Shown here one piece after another: positions 61,373 to 64,000 of a DNA stretch of 64,000 nucleotides (its first letter is position 1; every line of letters starts with the position of its first letter). A program made the translations under genes and the position numbers. Below the pieces are notes generated by a model. That model had not been told where the DNA came from, did not search any database, and saw only the letters and a program-made list of their open reading frames with translations. Source of the stretch: Rhodospirillaceae bacterium (lineage in GTDB: Bacteria; Pseudomonadota; Alphaproteobacteria; Dongiales; Dongiaceae); the NCBI GenBank assembly GCA_016712715.1, contig JADJQM010000001.1:124001-188000 (forward strand). Direction: 5' to 3'.

Positions 61373-61704
61373 ACGCCCAACGCCCAGCGCGCCGCAAAGA
61401 ACACAGCCATGCCGATGAGGATCGTCGGCATCAGTTTGTGCCAGCGCCAACTGACGATCGCCGCCACGATGGCGCCGATCAGATAGGGATTGCGCCAGCT
61501 CAGTTGAATATCACCGCCATCTGTCGGATAGAGCACCATCGGCACGATGATCGCGGTCAGCACCGTCACCGGCACGAAGGCGAGGGCGCGCTCGACGATG
61601 GGCGGAAAGCGCACATGGTCCGCGAACAGATAGACCGGCCAGCGAATGGCCAGGTTGATGAGCGCCATGCCGGCGATCATCATGACAATTTCGATCTCGC
61701 TCAT
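61369..61704 (-). CDS. azlD: AzlD-family branched-chain amino acid transport protein
   Basis: From ATG at 61704 the protein has 111 residues with about four spans, matching the small AzlD subunit that works with AzlC as a branched-chain amino acid or analogue exporter. It starts one base after the azlC stop. Confidence 0.87.
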   Translation of the reverse strand: MSEIEIVMMIAGMALINLAIRWPVYLFADHVRFPPIVERALAFVPVTVLTAIIVPMVLYPTDGGDIQLSWRNPYLIGAIVAAIVSWRWHKLMPTILIGMAVFFAARWALGV

Positions 61705-61705
61705 G

Positions 61706-62443
61706 TCACACCACGTCGCTGGCCGCATTGCGGCGCTTGATTTCCTGTAGTGCCAGCCCGGCGCCGATGCCGGCAAGCGCACCCAGCATCAGGCCGAGCT
61801 TGAAGGGCAGGGCATGTCCCAATGTCGCCACCACCGCCGCGACAATGGCGGCCACCCAATAAGGCCGCGAGCGCAAGGCCGGCATGACGATGCCGATAAA
61901 GGTCACCACCATGGCGAATTCGAGCCCCCATTTCTCGATCCCCTCGTACTGTGTCCCAAGCACGATGCCGATAAAGGTCCAGAAGCCCCAGTTGAGATAC
62001 ATGCCGAGGCAGGATGTCAGATAGTACCAATGCGCGTGCGGTGCATCGCCTTCGATGCGATAGCGTCGTTCCATCACGGCGAAAGTTTCGTCGGTCAACC
62101 AGGCAGAGAGGCCGAAACGCCAGAGCTGATTGAGATGGCGCACATGGTCGACCAGCGTCGCCGCATAGAGCAGGTGCCGCAGATTGAGAATGAGTGTGGC
62201 CAGCCAGATGACGCCGAGACCGGAACCTGTGCCGAGCAGCAGGATGGCAATGAACTGGGCCGATCCCGAGAAGACAAACAGCGACATGCACATGACGGCG
62301 ATCGGCGACAGGCCCTTGGCGATTCCCAGCGCGCCGAAAATCAACCCGAACGGAAACGCTGAAATCATGACCGGTAATGTGGCCAGCAGGCCACGGCCGA
62401 TCTCGGACCCGATCGTCCGATCGGTCTGTGTTTCGGATGTCAT
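61706..62443 (-). CDS. azlC: AzlC-family branched-chain amino acid exporter
   Basis: From ATG at 62443 the protein has 245 residues with about seven spans, including PFGLIFGALGIAKGLSP and LNLRHLLYAATL, which are AzlC signatures. It forms an export pair with AzlD. It lies 4 bases after the regulator gene on the same strand. Confidence 0.9.
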   Translation of the reverse strand: MTSETQTDRTIGSEIGRGLLATLPVMISAFPFGLIFGALGIAKGLSPIAVMCMSLFVFSGSAQFIAILLLGTGSGLGVIWLATLILNLRHLLYAATLVDHVRHLNQLWRFGLSAWLTDETFAVMERRYRIEGDAPHAHWYYLTSCLGMYLNWGFWTFIGIVLGTQYEGIEKWGLEFAMVVTFIGIVMPALRSRPYWVAAIVAAVVATLGHALPFKLGLMLGALAGIGAGLALQEIKRRNAASDVV

Positions 62444-62447
62444 CGGA

Positions 62448-63845
62448 TCACACGATCCCGTAGGAGCCGCCGGGGCGCGTGCGCAGGATATCGGCGATAC
62501 GCTGCAATGCGTTCTCCAGGATGCGTCGGTCGGCCGGGGCGCACAGGCACAGGCGGACGCCATTGGGCGCGTTGCGTGTCAGCGAGAAGATGGTGGCTGG
62601 TGACACGCCGACGCCTTTCAGCCGCGCCTGCAAGGCAAAGCCATCGGCGGTCCAGGGCTCCTGCAATTTCAGCCAGATATGATAACTCGATTCATCGCCG
62701 CAGATTTCGACATCGCTGAGGATCCGGCGTGCCATGCGTTGTCGCGCGATGGCCTCGATGCGGTGCGCTTCGGCCAAGTCCATCCCAGTGCCGTCCTCGA
62801 CCCAATCGGCGGCGATCTCGGCGGTCAGCGGCGCCGCCATCCAGGTGGTCGAGCGGACCACTTGCGCGAACATGTCGAGAGCGCCTTCGGGAATGGCGAG
62901 ATAGCCCACGCGCAGGCCCGGCGCCATGGATTTGGAAACGCTGGTGAAGTAGTGCCCCAGCTCCGGCGCATGGGCCGAGAGTGGCTCGATCGTGCGCGTG
63001 CCGAGCAGAAAGCCATAGACATCGTCCTCGACGATCTTGACCCCGTGCTTGCGCGCGACCGCGGCAAGCGCCCGACGCCGCTCGACAGAGACGACGATGC
63101 CGGTCGGATTGTGCATGTTGACGACGCAATAGAATGCCTTGGGCCGAAGATTGATGCAGGCTGCTTCAAACGCCTCGACATCGACGCCGTCGGAATCCAT
63201 CTGCACGCCATGCAGCCGAATGCGCAGGAAGTCGGCCAAGCGTCGCAAGCCCGGATAGGTGACGCATTCAGTCACCACCACATCGCCCGGTTCGGTAATG
63301 GCGCCAAGGGCTGCCGTCATGGCGTGCTGGCCGCCGGCGGTGACGATGACCCGATCGGCCGGCACCGGATAGCGCTGCTCGCCCAGCCACTGGGCACCCG
63401 CAGCGCGGTGGCGGGGCATGCCGACATGATGATGGTAATCCAGCAGTGAATCGATACCCGGTCGCGCGGCGATGCGTTGCAGGGCATTCGAGAGCAGCGC
63501 GTCGTTGGCGCGCGGGGTCGGGAAGTTGATGGAGAGATCGACAAAGCCGCCTTCTTCGATTTCCGCTTCGCGCTCGACCGGCATCTCGGGCCGGCGGCGC
63601 ACGTCGGGACGCACGAAGGTCCCGCGGCCCACTTCACCACCAATGAGACCGCGGCGCTCGGCTTCGGCATAGGCGCGGGTCACCGTCCCAACCGTGACGC
63701 CCAGGCGAAAGGCAAGCTCCCGATGCGTCGGCAGGCGCGTTCCCGGCGCCATGCGTTGCTGTCGGATATCGTCGGACAGCGCATCGGCGATCGCGAGATA
63801 GCGCGGTCCTGGAAACGTCGAGATATCTGGTTGCCAGTTTGTCAT
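62448..63845 (-). CDS. MocR-type GntR regulator with an aminotransferase-like domain
   Basis: The 465-residue protein from ATG at 63845 has an N-terminal GntR helix-turn-helix (LPTHRELAFRLGVTVGTVTR near residues 38-57). A PLP-binding aminotransferase-like domain follows, with NMHNPTGIV and the lysine in SVSKSMAPGLR. It is the first gene of an operon with azlC and azlD and probably controls it in response to an amino compound. The start is almost leaderless if the promoter below is right. Confidence 0.9.
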   Translation of the reverse strand: MTNWQPDISTFPGPRYLAIADALSDDIRQQRMAPGTRLPTHRELAFRLGVTVGTVTRAYAEAERRGLIGGEVGRGTFVRPDVRRRPEMPVEREAEIEEGGFVDLSINFPTPRANDALLSNALQRIAARPGIDSLLDYHHHVGMPRHRAAGAQWLGEQRYPVPADRVIVTAGGQHAMTAALGAITEPGDVVVTECVTYPGLRRLADFLRIRLHGVQMDSDGVDVEAFEAACINLRPKAFYCVVNMHNPTGIVVSVERRRALAAVARKHGVKIVEDDVYGFLLGTRTIEPLSAHAPELGHYFTSVSKSMAPGLRVGYLAIPEGALDMFAQVVRSTTWMAAPLTAEIAADWVEDGTGMDLAEAHRIEAIARQRMARRILSDVEICGDESSYHIWLKLQEPWTADGFALQARLKGVGVSPATIFSLTRNAPNGVRLCLCAPADRRILENALQRIADILRTRPGGSYGIV

Positions 63846-63849
63846 GGTG

Positions 63850-63920
63850 ACAATGTATCGATTGACTTGAATGGCTGTCAAAACAATTATGCGGTCGCGG
63901 GTACAATGTAGAACAATGTA
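63850..63920. promoter_or_regulatory. Repeat operator and promoter before the MocR gene
   Basis: The octamer ACAATGTA occurs three times (63850-63857, 63903-63910, 63913-63920), the last two 10 bases apart. On the minus strand a TTGACA (63876-63881) and a TACATT (63852-63857) with 18-base spacing form a promoter whose -10 lies inside the first octamer. Binding by the MocR protein is inferred. Confidence 0.5.
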
Positions 63921-63948
63921 CCGGACGCAGCCAAATATGACAGAAGGA

Positions 63949-64000
63949 ATGTCCAAAATGTCTCGATACAAATTGTCTGCCCTGGAAGGGCGGCCGTCCT
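63949..64000 (+). CDS. Start of an unidentified gene (cut by window edge)
   Basis: An ATG at 63949, with GAAGG close upstream, opens a frame of 17 codons to the right edge. A second ATG at 63958 has better spacing from AAGGA. The gene is divergent from the MocR gene, across the octamer repeats, so the two may be co-regulated. The product cannot be told. Confidence 0.45.
   Translation, partial: MSKMSRYKLSALEGRPS

Overview
The window is about 64 kb of GC-rich chromosome from an alphaproteobacterium, most likely a Rhodospirillales relative. This is inferred from gene order: nuoA-N with separate nuoC and nuoD, followed by birA, coaX and rnj; a short prolyl-tRNA synthetase; lolCD; and the block rpsB-tsf-pyrH-frr-uppS-cdsA-dxr-rseP-bamA-skp-fabZ. 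The species cannot be named from sequence alone.

Layout. 1-2.2 kb: the end of an unidentified gene, a SAM methyltransferase and the repressor hutC. 2.2-11.5 kb: a histidine (urocanate) utilisation cluster. hutF diverges from hutC, and hutU-hutI-hutD-hutG run on the minus strand. Between these arms sit an unknown membrane protein, a PepSY membrane protein and a DUF2946-like protein. Near-identical operator-like palindromes lie at both outer ends, hutC/hutF and upstream of hutU. hutH is not in the window. 11.6-17.1 kb: a DMT-family exporter with a cupin gene, then an RND efflux pair. 17.5 kb: tRNA-Asp. 17.8-35.4 kb: complex I, then biotin ligase, pantothenate kinase and RNase J. 35.3-40.7 kb: an unknown membrane protein, a secreted protein, proS, lolC and lolD. 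40.7-45.8 kb: two tandem Tat-exported PhoX-family phosphatase genes and a third, shortened PhoX-like gene. Each of the three is preceded by a PHO-box-like array of 7-mers at 11-base spacing. 45.9-49.3 kb: dnaE. 49.7-50.4 kb: a gene-free stretch with a sigma70-like promoter followed by a chain of short hairpins, upstream of rpsB. 50.4-61.4 kb: the translation, isoprenoid, phospholipid and envelope block. 61.4-64 kb: azlD, azlC and a MocR-type regulator on the minus strand, and the start of a divergent gene at the right edge.

Six genes are interrupted as the sequence stands. hutU has an in-frame TAG. nuoN and dnaE each carry one extra base. Both phoX genes and the start of rpsB each lack one base. 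Because dnaE and rpsB are essential, most of these are probably sequence errors, but each must be checked separately.

The most interesting items are the hairpin chain upstream of rpsB, the three-gene Pho-controlled PhoX island, the TAG in urocanase, and a bamA-skp-fabZ block that lacks the usual lipid A genes.
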